A program made the position numbers and the translations under genes. Source: Nonomuraea sp. NEAU-A123 (GTDB taxonomy: Bacteria; Actinomycetota; Actinomycetes; Streptosporangiales; Streptosporangiaceae). From it: a stretch of 64,000 bases of DNA. The stretch is taken from the NCBI RefSeq assembly GCF_018603905.1, contig NZ_JAHFZZ010000004.1, positions 496,001 through 560,000 on the forward strand, written 5' to 3'. Positions 42,890 through 52,274 of the stretch are shown piece after piece (position 1 is the stretch's first letter; each line of letters opens with the position of its first letter). The notes below the pieces were generated by a model. The model ran no database searches and was not told the DNA's origin. It saw only the letters and a list, made by a program, of their open reading frames with translations.

Positions 42890-43459
42890 TCAGGACGGCG
42901 GGTCCTCGGCAGCGGGCATCGTGAAAAATCTCAGGAACACCGGCCGCGCGCCGGGCGAGGCGTTGTCCGGCGCCCGGCTGAATCTGGACAGCAGCTCCAT
43001 GTACGCCTCGAAGAACTCGTCGATTTCTTCCCGCGTCAGGTGGGTGAGCCCGCGGGACGCCTTCGCCCACTCCCCGTACCGCCGATGGTCTCTGAAGAAG
43101 CGCCGGGCGAGTTCCAGCTCCTCCTCGACCTTGAACTCGGTGATCTCGTCGAGGAGCTGCTGCGACTCCTCGTCCAGCTCATCCGCCGAGGGCCACCGCA
43201 GGTCGCGGCTGATCTGCCGCCACCAGCGCTCCCGTCCGTTCGAGCGCTCGGGGATGTCTTCGATGAACCCGTTCTGCTCAAGCTGGCGCAGGTGATAGCT
43301 GAGCGTCCCGGTGTTCTCGCCGAGCGCCCGGCTGAGCGTGGTGGACGTAGCCGGGCCGTGGATGCCGAGATGCCGCAGGATCCGCTGTCGCAGCGGATGG
43401 CCGAGCGCCTTGAGCGCGCCTGGATCACTGAGCTGCCGGATCGCCGGTCTGTTCGCCAC
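42890..43459 (-). CDS. ArsR-type winged-helix regulator
   Basis: A 189-residue protein with an N-terminal ArsR-like HTH (LKALGHPLRQRILRHLGIHG; TLSRALGENTGTLSYHLRQLEQNGFI, about 15-65) and a C-terminal helical region rich in Glu, Arg and Trp. No metal-binding CxC is seen, so it is of the non-metal type. It diverges from the M28 peptidase gene, and the symmetric operator at 43489-43524 lies between them. It probably represses the peptidase and itself. Confidence 0.87.
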   Translation of the reverse strand: MANRPAIRQLSDPGALKALGHPLRQRILRHLGIHGPATSTTLSRALGENTGTLSYHLRQLEQNGFIEDIPERSNGRERWWRQISRDLRWPSADELDEESQQLLDEITEFKVEEELELARRFFRDHRRYGEWAKASRGLTHLTREEIDEFFEAYMELLSRFSRAPDNASPGARPVFLRFFTMPAAEDPPS

Positions 43460-43488
43460 GCTGCGAGCCTACAACTCTTCGCCCCAAC

Positions 43489-43524
43489 ATTGCAGAACTT
43501 TCGCTGCAGCATTTCTTCTGCAAT
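43489..43524. promoter_or_regulatory. 36 bp composite palindromic operator
   Basis: The arms ATTGCAGAA (43489-43497) and TTCTGCAAT (43516-43524) and the inner palindrome GCTGCAGC (43503-43510) all share the same centre, 43506.5. It lies midway between the divergent ArsR-type and M28 peptidase genes. Two dimers could bind it. Confidence 0.75.
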
Positions 43525-43594
43525 ACTCCGTCGCGGTGCTCCCGATGCCACCACCAGGGACATTTGGGACACAAGACACGGGGAGTGAACGAGG

Positions 43595-45895
43595 ATGACA
43601 CCAGTGGCCGCAGCCGAGCACGCATCGAGACGGCGCTCACTCGCTGCCGGGCTCATGGCCCTGTGCGTGCTCCTGCTGATCGCCATCGGCGCGATCAGGG
43701 ACGCCACCCCCACCGCGGTGAGCCCGGCCAGTGCCCCCGACCGGGAGTTCAGCGCGCAGCGGGCCTTCGCCCAGGTCGAGCGCTTCGCCGTCGCACCCCA
43801 CCCCGTCGGCACGGCCGAGCACACCCGGGTCCGCGACTACCTGGTCGGCGAGTTGCGACGGCTGGGCCTGCGGCCCGAGGTGCACGAGGCGGTGGGCGTC
43901 TCACCGATCGACGAGCAGGGCGACCCCATCACCGCCGGGCGGGTCTTCAACATCGTCACCGTGATACCCGGGACCGCTCCCACCGGCCGGGTCTTCGTCA
44001 CCGCTCACTACGACTCGGTCCCCGAGGGGCCGGGCGCCAACGACGACGGGGCCGGTACGGCGAGCGCGATCGAGACGGCCAGGGCGCTGGTCGCGGACGG
44101 CACGCGGTTGCGCAACGACGTCGTGTTCCTCATCACCGACGCCGAGGAGGCCGGGCTCCTGGGCTCGGAGGCGTTCGTCGCAGGGCACCCGCTCGCGAAG
44201 GGGCGGAGCGTGGTGCTCAACAACGAGGCGCGCGGGGCCAAGGGGCCGGTGCTGATGTTCCGGAGCACGGAGGCGAACTCCGGCCTGATCTCCATGTTCG
44301 GATCGGCGGCGCCCATGCCCGTGGCCGACTCCGTGTACGCCGAGCTGATGAAACTGCTCAACAACGACACAGACTTCACCGCCTTCAAACCCGGCGGGAT
44401 GGCCGTGCTCGACTCCGCCTACGCCAACGCGGGCACCCTGTACCACAGCGTTCTCGACGACCCCGCACACGTCGATCTCGCGGCGCTGCAGCAGATGGGC
44501 GACAACACGCTGGCGCTCGTGCGCGCGTTCGGCGGCACCGACCTGGCGCGGCTGACCACCGGGAACGACCTGGTCTACTTCAACGTCCCGCCCGGCCTGC
44601 TGGTCCGCTATCCCACCTGGGCGGCCACCCTGCTGGGCGCCGCCGCCCTGCTGGCGGCACTGGCACTGATCTTCCTGGCCCGCCGCCGGGGCCTGGTCAC
44701 CTTGCGGCGCACGCTCCTCGGCACCGCGCTCGCCCTGATCCCGATCGGACTCGCGGTGGGCGTCGGTCTCTCCTTCTGGGACCTGCTCAAGGTGATCCAG
44801 CCCAAATTCGGCGGAACCGCCACCACGACGCCGTATCGGCCGGAGCTGTTCTGGCTCGCCGTGGTGATGCTCGCGGGCACGATCCTGGTCGCGTGGTACG
44901 CCCTGCTGCGCCGTCGCGTCGGCGCCGCCGAACTGGCGCTGGGCATGCTGACCTGGGCGGCCCTGATCGGTCTCGGCCTCGGCATCGTGTCGCCCGGAGC
45001 GTCGCACCTCGCCGCCTGGCCCGCCTTGGGAGCGGCGCTGGGCGGGCTGGCCGCACTCCGCTGCCCGCCGCGGTGGCGGGTGCTCATCCTCACCGCCGGT
45101 CTCGTGCCAGCCGCCCTGATCCTGCTGCCCAGCGCGTGGAACACCCTGCCGACGGGCCTGCAGTACGTGGGCTACGCCCCCATGCCCCTGGTGATCTTGT
45201 TCGGCGGCCTCCTGCTGCCGCTGATCGAGACGGTCTGGCCGCACCGGCGTTCCCCGCTGATCCCGCTGACCGCGCTGGTCGTCTCGATCGCCCTGGTGGC
45301 GGCGGGCCTGCTGGTCGAGCCGATCGACAAGGAGCACCCGCGGCGAACCAGCCTGGCGTACGGCCTCGACGCCGACACCGGCAAGGCCGTCTGGCTGACC
45401 TCGAAGGCGCCCGACCAGTGGGCCCGCCGCTATGGCGGCACCAACCCGACCGGCCAGCCGCCGGCGGAGCTGTGGGGCGGGTCCAAGCTGCTCAGCCCGG
45501 CGAAGGCCGCCAAGCTGCCGGCGCCCTCGCTGCGGGTGCTCGCGGACACGACCCGGGAGGGCGTACGAACCCTGCGCGTCCGGATCCACTCCGAACGCGG
45601 AGCGAGCGCGGTCGGCCTGCGGGTGGACGGGGACACCGCGACGGTGAGTTCGCTGACCGTCGGGGGCCGCTCCATCACGGCCGATCCGGCGGGATTCCTC
45701 TTCCGCGCCCCCGGACCGGAGGGAGTCGAGGTATCGCTGGTCGTCAAGGGTTCCGGCGGCAAGATCGGGCTGCGGGTCACCGATGTGAGCCCGAATCCCA
45801 GTGAGATGTCCGCACTGCCCGGCTTCATCGCCCCGCCGGATTGGCTGTTCCTCGGCGACACCAAGATCTCCGTCACCAAGCTCTACGCCGTTTGA
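43595..45895 (+). CDS. M28 family membrane metallopeptidase (ERMP1-like)
   Basis: A 766-residue protein with an N-terminal membrane helix (about 17-34) and an extracytoplasmic M28 aminopeptidase domain (about 55-310). Zinc ligands and catalytic residues are His138/Asp140 (TAHYDSV), Asp150/151 (NDDGAG), Glu184/185 (DAEEAG) and the His in YHSVLDD (about 285). About eight further membrane helices (about 340-575) and a C-terminal beta-rich domain (about 590-766) follow. This resembles eukaryotic ERMP1/Fxna and yeast Pff1. It is probably controlled by the divergent ArsR-type regulator. It converges with the CPBP gene (13 bp overlap). Confidence 0.88.
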   Translation: MTPVAAAEHASRRRSLAAGLMALCVLLLIAIGAIRDATPTAVSPASAPDREFSAQRAFAQVERFAVAPHPVGTAEHTRVRDYLVGELRRLGLRPEVHEAVGVSPIDEQGDPITAGRVFNIVTVIPGTAPTGRVFVTAHYDSVPEGPGANDDGAGTASAIETARALVADGTRLRNDVVFLITDAEEAGLLGSEAFVAGHPLAKGRSVVLNNEARGAKGPVLMFRSTEANSGLISMFGSAAPMPVADSVYAELMKLLNNDTDFTAFKPGGMAVLDSAYANAGTLYHSVLDDPAHVDLAALQQMGDNTLALVRAFGGTDLARLTTGNDLVYFNVPPGLLVRYPTWAATLLGAAALLAALALIFLARRRGLVTLRRTLLGTALALIPIGLAVGVGLSFWDLLKVIQPKFGGTATTTPYRPELFWLAVVMLAGTILVAWYALLRRRVGAAELALGMLTWAALIGLGLGIVSPGASHLAAWPALGAALGGLAALRCPPRWRVLILTAGLVPAALILLPSAWNTLPTGLQYVGYAPMPLVILFGGLLLPLIETVWPHRRSPLIPLTALVVSIALVAAGLLVEPIDKEHPRRTSLAYGLDADTGKAVWLTSKAPDQWARRYGGTNPTGQPPAELWGGSKLLSPAKAAKLPAPSLRVLADTTREGVRTLRVRIHSERGASAVGLRVDGDTATVSSLTVGGRSITADPAGFLFRAPGPEGVEVSLVVKGSGGKIGLRVTDVSPNPSEMSALPGFIAPPDWLFLGDTKISVTKLYAV

Positions 45896-46644
45896 CGATC
45901 GAGCAAGGTCGGCCGGGCCGCCGGGAACGCGAGCACCGCGACGGCGGACAGCGCGAGAGCGGCGGCCTGAAGGGTGAGCTGCACGCCGTAGTTGATCTCT
46001 TGGGCGGGAAAGACGCTGCTCAGGTAGACCGCGTTGTGCACACCCACCGACATCCACAACGCCCCCGTCCGCGCCCGGGCCGCCCCGCACAGCAGCCCGA
46101 GCGCGATGGCCATCACGACATAGAGCAGCTTCTCCGCGATCCCCGAGGCGGGGCTCTGCGACAGGATGTGGATCGAGCCGAAGGACAGCGTGGTGACCGC
46201 CAGGACGGCGCGCGGGCTCAGCCGGTCGGACAGCGTGTCGTAGAGATGCCCGCGGAACAGCAGCTCCTCCGGGAACGAGGCTTTAAGCGCGATCACGACG
46301 ATGGCGAGCGGGATCATGAGAGGTGGGACGTCCGCGGGCGGCAGCCACCTCGCCGCGCCCACCCAGACGGACACGACGTTGGCCCCGAGCAGGGCGGCCA
46401 GGCCCACCACCATGCCGAGCACCGCCTGGGGCAGGGCCCACCAGGTCCAGGTGACCCGCAGGCCGGACCACGGGCGGTGGCTCACGAAGCGCCGATAGAC
46501 GTAGACGAGGAGGAGCACCAGCACCGTGATCAACGGCGCCACCGCCTGTGAGCCGCCGAACAGGACATTGCTGATCGCCATGACTCCGAACGTGGCCGCG
46601 AACAGCATCGCGATCGTGACCAGGACAGCACCAAGGATTCGCAT
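45883..46644 (-). CDS. CPBP family intramembrane glutamic protease
   Basis: The 253-residue protein has about eight membrane helices and the CPBP/Abi motifs EExxxR (Glu126/Glu127/Arg131 in FPEELLFRG), FGSIHIL and a C-terminal SVGVHNAVYL. This matches Rce1-like intramembrane proteases. ATG 46644 is the first codon of the open frame. It diverges from the histidine kinase at 46703 across 58 bp, so they may share regulation. Its 3' end overlaps the convergent M28 gene. Confidence 0.85.
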   Translation of the reverse strand: MRILGAVLVTIAMLFAATFGVMAISNVLFGGSQAVAPLITVLVLLLVYVYRRFVSHRPWSGLRVTWTWWALPQAVLGMVVGLAALLGANVVSVWVGAARWLPPADVPPLMIPLAIVVIALKASFPEELLFRGHLYDTLSDRLSPRAVLAVTTLSFGSIHILSQSPASGIAEKLLYVVMAIALGLLCGAARARTGALWMSVGVHNAVYLSSVFPAQEINYGVQLTLQAAALALSAVAVLAFPAARPTLLDRQTA

Positions 46645-46702
46645 GACGGCACGCTAGGGACCACCCGCCGGGGCGCACATCGAGCGCGGGGTAGATCCAG
46701 AC

Positions 46703-47887
46703 ATGACCGAAGTACCGTGTCGCTGGGGGGATGCCGCGGAGGCCGGCAGCCGCGTAGGGTCCGCAGATGTGACCTTTCGCGACCCGGACCGGCCGGTTCT
46801 GCTCTCGGTGGCGTTCTGGGTGATATTCGCGACGGTCCTGGCCGGCGGCGCGGGCACCGCCGGTTCCTGGCCGCGTTTCGCGCTCTTCGCCGGTGTGATG
46901 GCGCTGGTGGCGGCGCTCTGGCTGATCATGCCGTGGAGCCCGGCGGCGAGCCCGGTGCGCAAACTGGCCGCTCCGACGCTGATGGTGACGGTCCTGCTCA
47001 TCGGCCAGGTCCTGAGCGGATGGCACATCGCGCTGGTGTTCGTCGCGATCGTGAACCTCGCCTTCGTGTACGGCATGCGCACCGCGATCGTGATCACGGC
47101 GATCTACTTGCTCTGCGTGGGCGGGTCCATCCCGCTGCTGTTCGACGCGAGCTGGCTCCAAGCGCTCGACCAGTTCGTACCGATGACCCTGCTCGCCGTC
47201 TTCTCCCTGGTCATGACGTCCGCCCTGCTGGAGGCGGGCAGGCAGCGCGCGGCGGCGCAGCGGCTGATCGAGCGGATCAGAGAGCTGGCGGTGGCCGAGG
47301 AACGCGCCCGGATGGCCAGGGACATGCACGACTCGATCGGGCACCAGCTCACCGTGATCAAGGTGAACCTGGAGAACGCCGAACGCTACCGGGAACGGCA
47401 TCCCGAACTGATCTGGGAGGAAGTACGCCAGGCCAAGGAGATGACCGTCCAGGCGCTGGCCGAGGCGCGGCGCTGGGTGCGCGCGCTGCGTCCCCTCGCG
47501 CTGGACGGCCAGGTGGGCAGCACCGCGCTCGGCCGGCTGGCCCGCTCCTTCGAGGGGGCCGGCGTCGAGGTCAGCTTCACCGTCGACGGGATCGAACGCC
47601 GCATCGACCCCGACTCCGAGCTGGTCCTCTACCGTGTGCTCCAGGAGGGGTTCACCAACGCGCTGCGGCACGCCGAGGCCCGTCAGGTGCGCGCCCGCCT
47701 GGATTTCGGCGAGGATCGGGTGGTGCTGGTGATCGGTGATGACGGCAAGGGCGCGGTGGATGCGGCCGGGTTCGGCCTGTCCTCGCTGGCCGAGCGAGTG
47801 CGGGCGATCGGCGGCAGCTTCCGGGCGGCCAACGCCCGCGACGGCGGGTTCGAGCTGCGGGCCGAGGTGCCGGTGGCGCGGCCATGA
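46703..47887 (+). CDS. NarL/DesK-type sensor histidine kinase
   Basis: The 394-residue kinase has five or six membrane helices (about 33-180), a HisKA_3 dimerisation and phosphoacceptor motif EERARMARDMHDSIGHQL (His near 211) and an HATPase domain with GDDGKG and GFGLSSLAERV. It phosphorylates the response regulator whose start overlaps its stop by 4 bp. ATG 46703 lacks a Shine-Dalgarno; GTG 46769, just before the first helix, is a plausible alternative. It sits divergently beside the CPBP protease, whose product may lie in its regulon. Confidence 0.9.
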   Translation: MTEVPCRWGDAAEAGSRVGSADVTFRDPDRPVLLSVAFWVIFATVLAGGAGTAGSWPRFALFAGVMALVAALWLIMPWSPAASPVRKLAAPTLMVTVLLIGQVLSGWHIALVFVAIVNLAFVYGMRTAIVITAIYLLCVGGSIPLLFDASWLQALDQFVPMTLLAVFSLVMTSALLEAGRQRAAAQRLIERIRELAVAEERARMARDMHDSIGHQLTVIKVNLENAERYRERHPELIWEEVRQAKEMTVQALAEARRWVRALRPLALDGQVGSTALGRLARSFEGAGVEVSFTVDGIERRIDPDSELVLYRVLQEGFTNALRHAEARQVRARLDFGEDRVVLVIGDDGKGAVDAAGFGLSSLAERVRAIGGSFRAANARDGGFELRAEVPVARP

Positions 47888-48519
47888 TCCGGGTGCTGCT
47901 CGTGGACGACCAGGAACTCATGCGCCGGGGGCTGCGCAAGCTGCTGGAGATCGAGGACGGGATCGAGGTGGTGGGCGAGGCCGCCGACGGCTGGGCGGCG
48001 TTGGCCGCCGTGCCGCAGTGCGCGCCCGACGTCGTGCTCGTCGACGCCCGGATGCCGCGGATGGACGGGGTCGAGCTGACCGCGCGGCTCGCCGCCGAGC
48101 ACCCGCGCGTCGCCGCGCTGATGCTCAGCACCTTCGAGGAGGACGCGTACATCTTCGGCGCGTTGCACGCCGGAGCCCGCGGCTACCTGCTGAAGGACTG
48201 CTCTCCCGAGGAGCTGATCGCCGGGATCCGCAAGGCGCACGCGGGCGAGACCGTGCTCGACGGGCCGGTGGCCGCCCGGCTCGTGGCCGAGCTGCGCGGG
48301 CAGCCGCGCGGCGCGCCGAGCCGGTTTCGCGGCCAGGAACTCCTGTCGAGCCGGGAGCTCGAGGTGGCCGGGATGATCGCGGTGGGCGCGACGAACCGGG
48401 AGATAGCCGCCCGGCTGTTCATCACCGAGGGCACGGTGAAGAACCACGTGTCGAGCATGCTGCGCAAACTGGGACTACGCGACCGCACCCAACTCGCCCT
48501 GCACCTGTCCGGCTCGTGA
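47884..48519 (+). CDS. NarL/FixJ family response regulator
   Basis: A 211-residue regulator with a receiver domain (1-120; phosphoacceptor Asp54 in VLVDARMPRMDG, acid pocket DD8-9) and a LuxR-type HTH at about 147-192 (LSSRELEVAGMIAVGATNRE and IAARLFITEGTVKNH). It is coupled by ATGA to the kinase gene. Its likely targets include the divergent CPBP gene. It is followed by triplicated 13 bp repeats. Confidence 0.92.
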   Translation: MIRVLLVDDQELMRRGLRKLLEIEDGIEVVGEAADGWAALAAVPQCAPDVVLVDARMPRMDGVELTARLAAEHPRVAALMLSTFEEDAYIFGALHAGARGYLLKDCSPEELIAGIRKAHAGETVLDGPVAARLVAELRGQPRGAPSRFRGQELLSSRELEVAGMIAVGATNREIAARLFITEGTVKNHVSSMLRKLGLRDRTQLALHLSGS

Positions 48520-48521
48520 GC

Positions 48522-48560
48522 GGCTGCCTCAGGAGGCTGCCTCAGGAGGCTGCCTCAGGA
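48522..48560. repeat. three exact 13 bp tandem copies containing a minus-strand stop
   Basis: GGCTGCCTCAGGA occurs three times head to tail (48522, 48535, 48548). The third copy contains the stop codon of the TPR gene, so each unit adds an identical in-register end sequence. This looks like slippage at a gene end. Confidence 0.85.
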
Positions 48561-49433
48561 GTCGCCGAACTCCAGGTCCAGCGCCCGGGTGAAGTCGGCC
48601 ACCGCCTCCTCGTGCCGCTCCATCTCCTGCAGGACCTCCCCGCGCACCCGGTAGGCCCAGGTGTAGTTCTCGTCCAGCTCGATCGCCCGGTCCAGGTCCA
48701 GCACCGCCGCCTCGTTGTCGCCCATCTCGCTGAGGACCGCGCCACGGCTGCCCAGCGCGCGGTCGTTCTCCGGGTCGAGTTCGATGGCCCGGTTCAGGTC
48801 GGACAGGGCCTCGTCGTAGCGGTCGATCATGCGCAGCGCCTCGCCGCGCCTGCTGAACGCCCGTACGTACTCGGGCTCCACCTCCAGCGCCCGGGTGTAG
48901 TCGTCGATGGCCTCGGAGTACAGGTGCATGCGCTGGTAGAGGTCGCCTCTGGCCAGCCACGAGTACGCGATCTCCTCGTTCAGGGCGATGATCTTCGCGT
49001 GCTCCTCCAGGGCCTCGTCCAGGCGGTCGAGATCGGCAAGAATGTCCGCCTTGGCCTCCAGGATCCACAGCGACTCGGGCGAGAGGGTCAGCGCGTGCTC
49101 GAAGTCGGCCATGGCCTCCTCCAGGCGGCCGAGCGCGGCGTAGGTCTGGCCGCGCGAGCCCAGGGCGTACGCGCTGTCCGACTCCAGCCGCAGCGCCTCG
49201 TCGAAGTCGGACAGAGCGGCCTCGTAGCGTTCGATGATGCGATGGCTCTCACCCCGCAGCCGCCAGGCTCGGGCATTGTCCGGTACGAGCGCGATCGACT
49301 CCGTGAGATCGGCGATGGCGGCGTCGTGTCTCGACAGCGCGATGTACGACTCGGCCCGGCTGCGCAGCACCGAGGCGCGAGACTGTGCGGCAGCCTCGGA
49401 AAGCTCCGGCTTTTTGTTGATCCCCTCGCTCAT
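48555..49433 (-). CDS. tetratricopeptide repeat protein
   Basis: A 292-residue protein made almost entirely of about eight TPR units of 34 residues (pattern A-YALG-RG-Y--LGR-EEA--DF--AL-L-P), starting near residue 25. It is soluble, has no signal peptide or catalytic domain, and probably acts as a protein-binding scaffold. ATG 49433 begins a short charged N-terminus. It converges with the response-regulator gene. The partner is unknown. Confidence 0.85.
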   Translation of the reverse strand: MSEGINKKPELSEAAAQSRASVLRSRAESYIALSRHDAAIADLTESIALVPDNARAWRLRGESHRIIERYEAALSDFDEALRLESDSAYALGSRGQTYAALGRLEEAMADFEHALTLSPESLWILEAKADILADLDRLDEALEEHAKIIALNEEIAYSWLARGDLYQRMHLYSEAIDDYTRALEVEPEYVRAFSRRGEALRMIDRYDEALSDLNRAIELDPENDRALGSRGAVLSEMGDNEAAVLDLDRAIELDENYTWAYRVRGEVLQEMERHEEAVADFTRALDLEFGDS

Positions 49434-49450
49434 GAGGGGAATCTATCTAA

Positions 49451-50902
49451 CTAAATCTGGATGATGGCCGCCTTTTCCCGGGTGTATGCGAGGACCGAGT
49501 CGTGCCCGTAGCCGCTGTCCTTCACGCCGCCGAAAGGCAGCCCCGGCGGCATCTGCCGGAAGGTGTTCACCCAGACCGTCCCGCTCCGCAGATCGCGGAT
49601 GAACCTGTGGGCGCGGCCCAGGTCACGCGTCCACAGACCGGCCGCCAGCCCGTACGGCGAGTCGTTGGCGATCGTCAGCGCCTCCTCGTCCGTGTCGAAC
49701 GGGATCGCCACCGCCACGGGCCCGAAAATCTCCTCCTGGCAGATGCGCAGCGCGTTGTCGCCGGTCGTGTAGAGGGTGGGCGAGACCCAGTAGCCGCCAG
49801 GCAGATGCGGCACCACCTCGGCGCCCGCCCGGCCGCCGAACACCAGCTCGGCGCCCTCCTTCTCGGCCACCTCCAGGTACGACACGACGCGTTCGTACTG
49901 GCCGGCCGACACGATCGGTCCCATCGTGGTCGCCAGGTCGAGCGGGTCGTCCAGGATGAGGCTCTCCGCGATCTGCCGGGTACGCTCCAGCACCTCATCC
50001 CAGATGGACCGGTGGATCAGGATCCGCGAACCGGCCACACAGACCTGCCCGGCGTTGCCGGTGAAAATGGAGTTCACCGTGATGCCCTGGGCCGCCGCCT
50101 CCAGGTCGGCATCAGGAAAGACGATATTTGGCGATTTGCCGCCCAGCTCGAATGTCATCGGCTTGAGCGAGTCGGCGGAGGCGCGGGTGATGGCCTGACC
50201 GGTGGCCGTCGAACCGGTGAGACTGATCTTGCCGACGCCCCGATGCCGTACGAGAGCGTCGCCCACGTCCTCACCCATGCCGCTGACGATGTTCAGCACC
50301 CCGGGCGGGAACACCTCCGCGAGCAGCTCGCCCAGCCGCAACACCGACACGCTCGCCTGCTCGGCGGGTTTGACGATGACGGTGTTGCCGGCCGCGAGGG
50401 CGAATGCCGCCTTCGCGGAGAACGTCGAGATGGGGGAGTTCCACGGGATGATGCACACGGCCACGCCGTACGGCTCGCGACGCGTCATACCCAGGGCATC
50501 GGGCCCCAGGATGACGGTGTCCCCCTTGACCGCGTCGAGGCACTGGCCCGCGGCGAGCTGCCACAGGTAGGACATGCCCGGAAGGTCCTTCTTCAGGGTG
50601 TCGCGCAGGATCCGGCCGTTGTCGCGTGTCTCCAGCCGGGCCAGCTCCTCGGCATGCTGGGCGAACAGCTCGGACACCTTGCGCAGGAAGTGCGCCCTGC
50701 CCAGCGCCGGCATGGCCGACCAGCGGGGGAACGCCTCCTGAGCCGCCGCCACAGCCGCCTCGGCGTCCTTGGGGCCGCCGGCCGGGATGGTGGTCCATAC
50801 CTCGCCGGTGGCCGGATTGACGGAGTCCATGGTCTTACCATCGGCGGCCGGGACCAGCTTGCCGCCGATGAGATTGCGATAGTGAGCCACGCGGCCAAGC
50901 AT
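49451..50902 (-). CDS. NAD(P)-dependent aldehyde dehydrogenase
   Basis: The 483-residue enzyme oxidises an aldehyde to the acid. It shows MTFELGGKSPNIVF (general-base Glu, about 250), GNAGQVCVAGSR (nucleophile Cys near 285) and EEIFGPVAVAIPF near 385, all normal for the ALDH superfamily. The substrate is not predictable. The start lies at ATG 50902 inside a palindrome; GTG 50890 (VAHYRN) would also fit alignments. The gene is upstream of the TPR gene on the same strand, 17 bp away, so they may be co-transcribed. Confidence 0.88.
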   Translation of the reverse strand: MLGRVAHYRNLIGGKLVPAADGKTMDSVNPATGEVWTTIPAGGPKDAEAAVAAAQEAFPRWSAMPALGRAHFLRKVSELFAQHAEELARLETRDNGRILRDTLKKDLPGMSYLWQLAAGQCLDAVKGDTVILGPDALGMTRREPYGVAVCIIPWNSPISTFSAKAAFALAAGNTVIVKPAEQASVSVLRLGELLAEVFPPGVLNIVSGMGEDVGDALVRHRGVGKISLTGSTATGQAITRASADSLKPMTFELGGKSPNIVFPDADLEAAAQGITVNSIFTGNAGQVCVAGSRILIHRSIWDEVLERTRQIAESLILDDPLDLATTMGPIVSAGQYERVVSYLEVAEKEGAELVFGGRAGAEVVPHLPGGYWVSPTLYTTGDNALRICQEEIFGPVAVAIPFDTDEEALTIANDSPYGLAAGLWTRDLGRAHRFIRDLRSGTVWVNTFRQMPPGLPFGGVKDSGYGHDSVLAYTREKAAIIQI

Positions 50903-50909
50903 ATGCTTG
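50896..50909 (-). promoter_or_regulatory. palindrome over the aldehyde dehydrogenase start
   Basis: CAAGCATATGCTTG is a perfect 14 bp palindrome that covers the annotated ATG. It could be an operator for a TetR or MarR protein, which would suggest that translation begins at GTG 50890. No cognate regulator gene is beside it. Confidence 0.35.
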
Positions 50910-51068
50910 CTTGCCTCGTACGGGCTAGGGACGTGACGGCCGCGCTGAGCTGACCGGCGATCGCAGCCCCGGCCTGCACAGACCCCGGCCCGCGTACCGC
51001 GGTCGCAGTAGCGCGGATAGGTACCACCGGATGAGGGAATGCGCCCAGCTCAGACCTAACGTGTAGGG

Positions 51069-52274
51069 GTGCGTCCGCTGACCTGGCTGAGACAGGAACT
51101 CCGTTCCCGACCCTATGTGGCGGACACGATCCTGGCCGTGTTCCTGTACGCGTCCACGCTGCTGACGCCGGACGCGCCCCCGCCGCCGGGGGCGATGTGG
51201 CGCGTCCAGATGCAGCCCCTCACCGCGTACAGCATCGCGCTGGCGACGATCGTCTGTGGGGCTCTGGTCTTCCGGCGCCGGTGGCCGCGCGCCGTTCTCG
51301 CGGTCACGGTCACCGGGTTCGTGGCCTACCTCATGGTCGGCGGCGGGCGCAGCCCCTTGGACCTGGCGCTGGGGATCGCGGTGTACACCGTGGCCTCGCG
51401 CTACCCACGCCGGGACGTGTGGGCCTACGGAGGGCTCGTCGCGTTGGTGGTCACCGTGGCCAAGGTCGTGTTCGTCGGGGACACGTGGCTGGCGCCCGAA
51501 GTGCTGGCACAGGTCGCCCCCATCGGCATGGCCACCGCCATCGGGGACGCGCTGCGCAGCCGCCGGGCTTATGTGGCCGCCATCGAGGAGCGGGCGCGCA
51601 GGGCCGAGGAGACGCGCGAGGAGGAGGCCGAACGCCGGGTGATGGAGGAACGCCTGCACATCGCCCGGGAGCTGCACGACGTTCTCGCCCACCACATCGC
51701 GCTGATCAACGTGCAGGCGCAGGTCGCCGCGCACCTGCTGGCGACCGAACCCGAGCAGGCCCGTACGGCGCTGGGCCATGTCCGGCATGCGGGCAAGGAG
51801 GCGTTGGACGAGCTGCGGACGACGGTGGGGCTGCTGCGCCGTCCGGGCAGCCGCGACGAGCTCCTCACCGAGCCGGCGCCGGGCCTGGATCGGCTGCCTG
51901 ACCTGGTCGACTCGTTCACCACCGCCGGACTGCGACTGGGCTGGCTGATCTACGGCGACCCGAGGCCGCTGCCCGCTCCGGTGGGCCTCGCCGCGTTCCG
52001 GATCGTCCAGGAGGCGCTGACCAACGTGAGCAAGCACGCGCCGCAGGCGACCGCGACCGTGCGGATCGACTACGCCTCCGATGCGGTGGTCGTCGACGTG
52101 GCCGATGACGGTGAGAGCGATCCGGGTGGGGTCTCCTCCGGGACCGGTCACGGGCTGATCGGCATGCGGGAGCGGGCCCGGTCGGTCGGGGGGACCTTCG
52201 TCGCCGGGCCCGTGGAAGACGGTGGGTTCCGGGTACACGCCGTGCTCCCCACCTCCAGGAAGAGCCGCCCATGA
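51069..52274 (+). CDS. NarL/DesK-type sensor histidine kinase
   Basis: A 401-residue kinase with about four membrane helices (about 18-165), a coiled segment rich in Arg/Glu (about 170-195), the HisKA_3 site ERLHIARELHDVLAHHIALI (His near 205) and an HATPase domain (VDVADDGE; GTGHGLIGMRERA). GTG 51069 starts the frame. It overlaps the response-regulator gene by 4 bp. The RND transporter gene starts 243 bp beyond the regulator, so this pair may control efflux. Confidence 0.92.
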   Translation: MRPLTWLRQELRSRPYVADTILAVFLYASTLLTPDAPPPPGAMWRVQMQPLTAYSIALATIVCGALVFRRRWPRAVLAVTVTGFVAYLMVGGGRSPLDLALGIAVYTVASRYPRRDVWAYGGLVALVVTVAKVVFVGDTWLAPEVLAQVAPIGMATAIGDALRSRRAYVAAIEERARRAEETREEEAERRVMEERLHIARELHDVLAHHIALINVQAQVAAHLLATEPEQARTALGHVRHAGKEALDELRTTVGLLRRPGSRDELLTEPAPGLDRLPDLVDSFTTAGLRLGWLIYGDPRPLPAPVGLAAFRIVQEALTNVSKHAPQATATVRIDYASDAVVVDVADDGESDPGGVSSGTGHGLIGMRERARSVGGTFVAGPVEDGGFRVHAVLPTSRKSRP

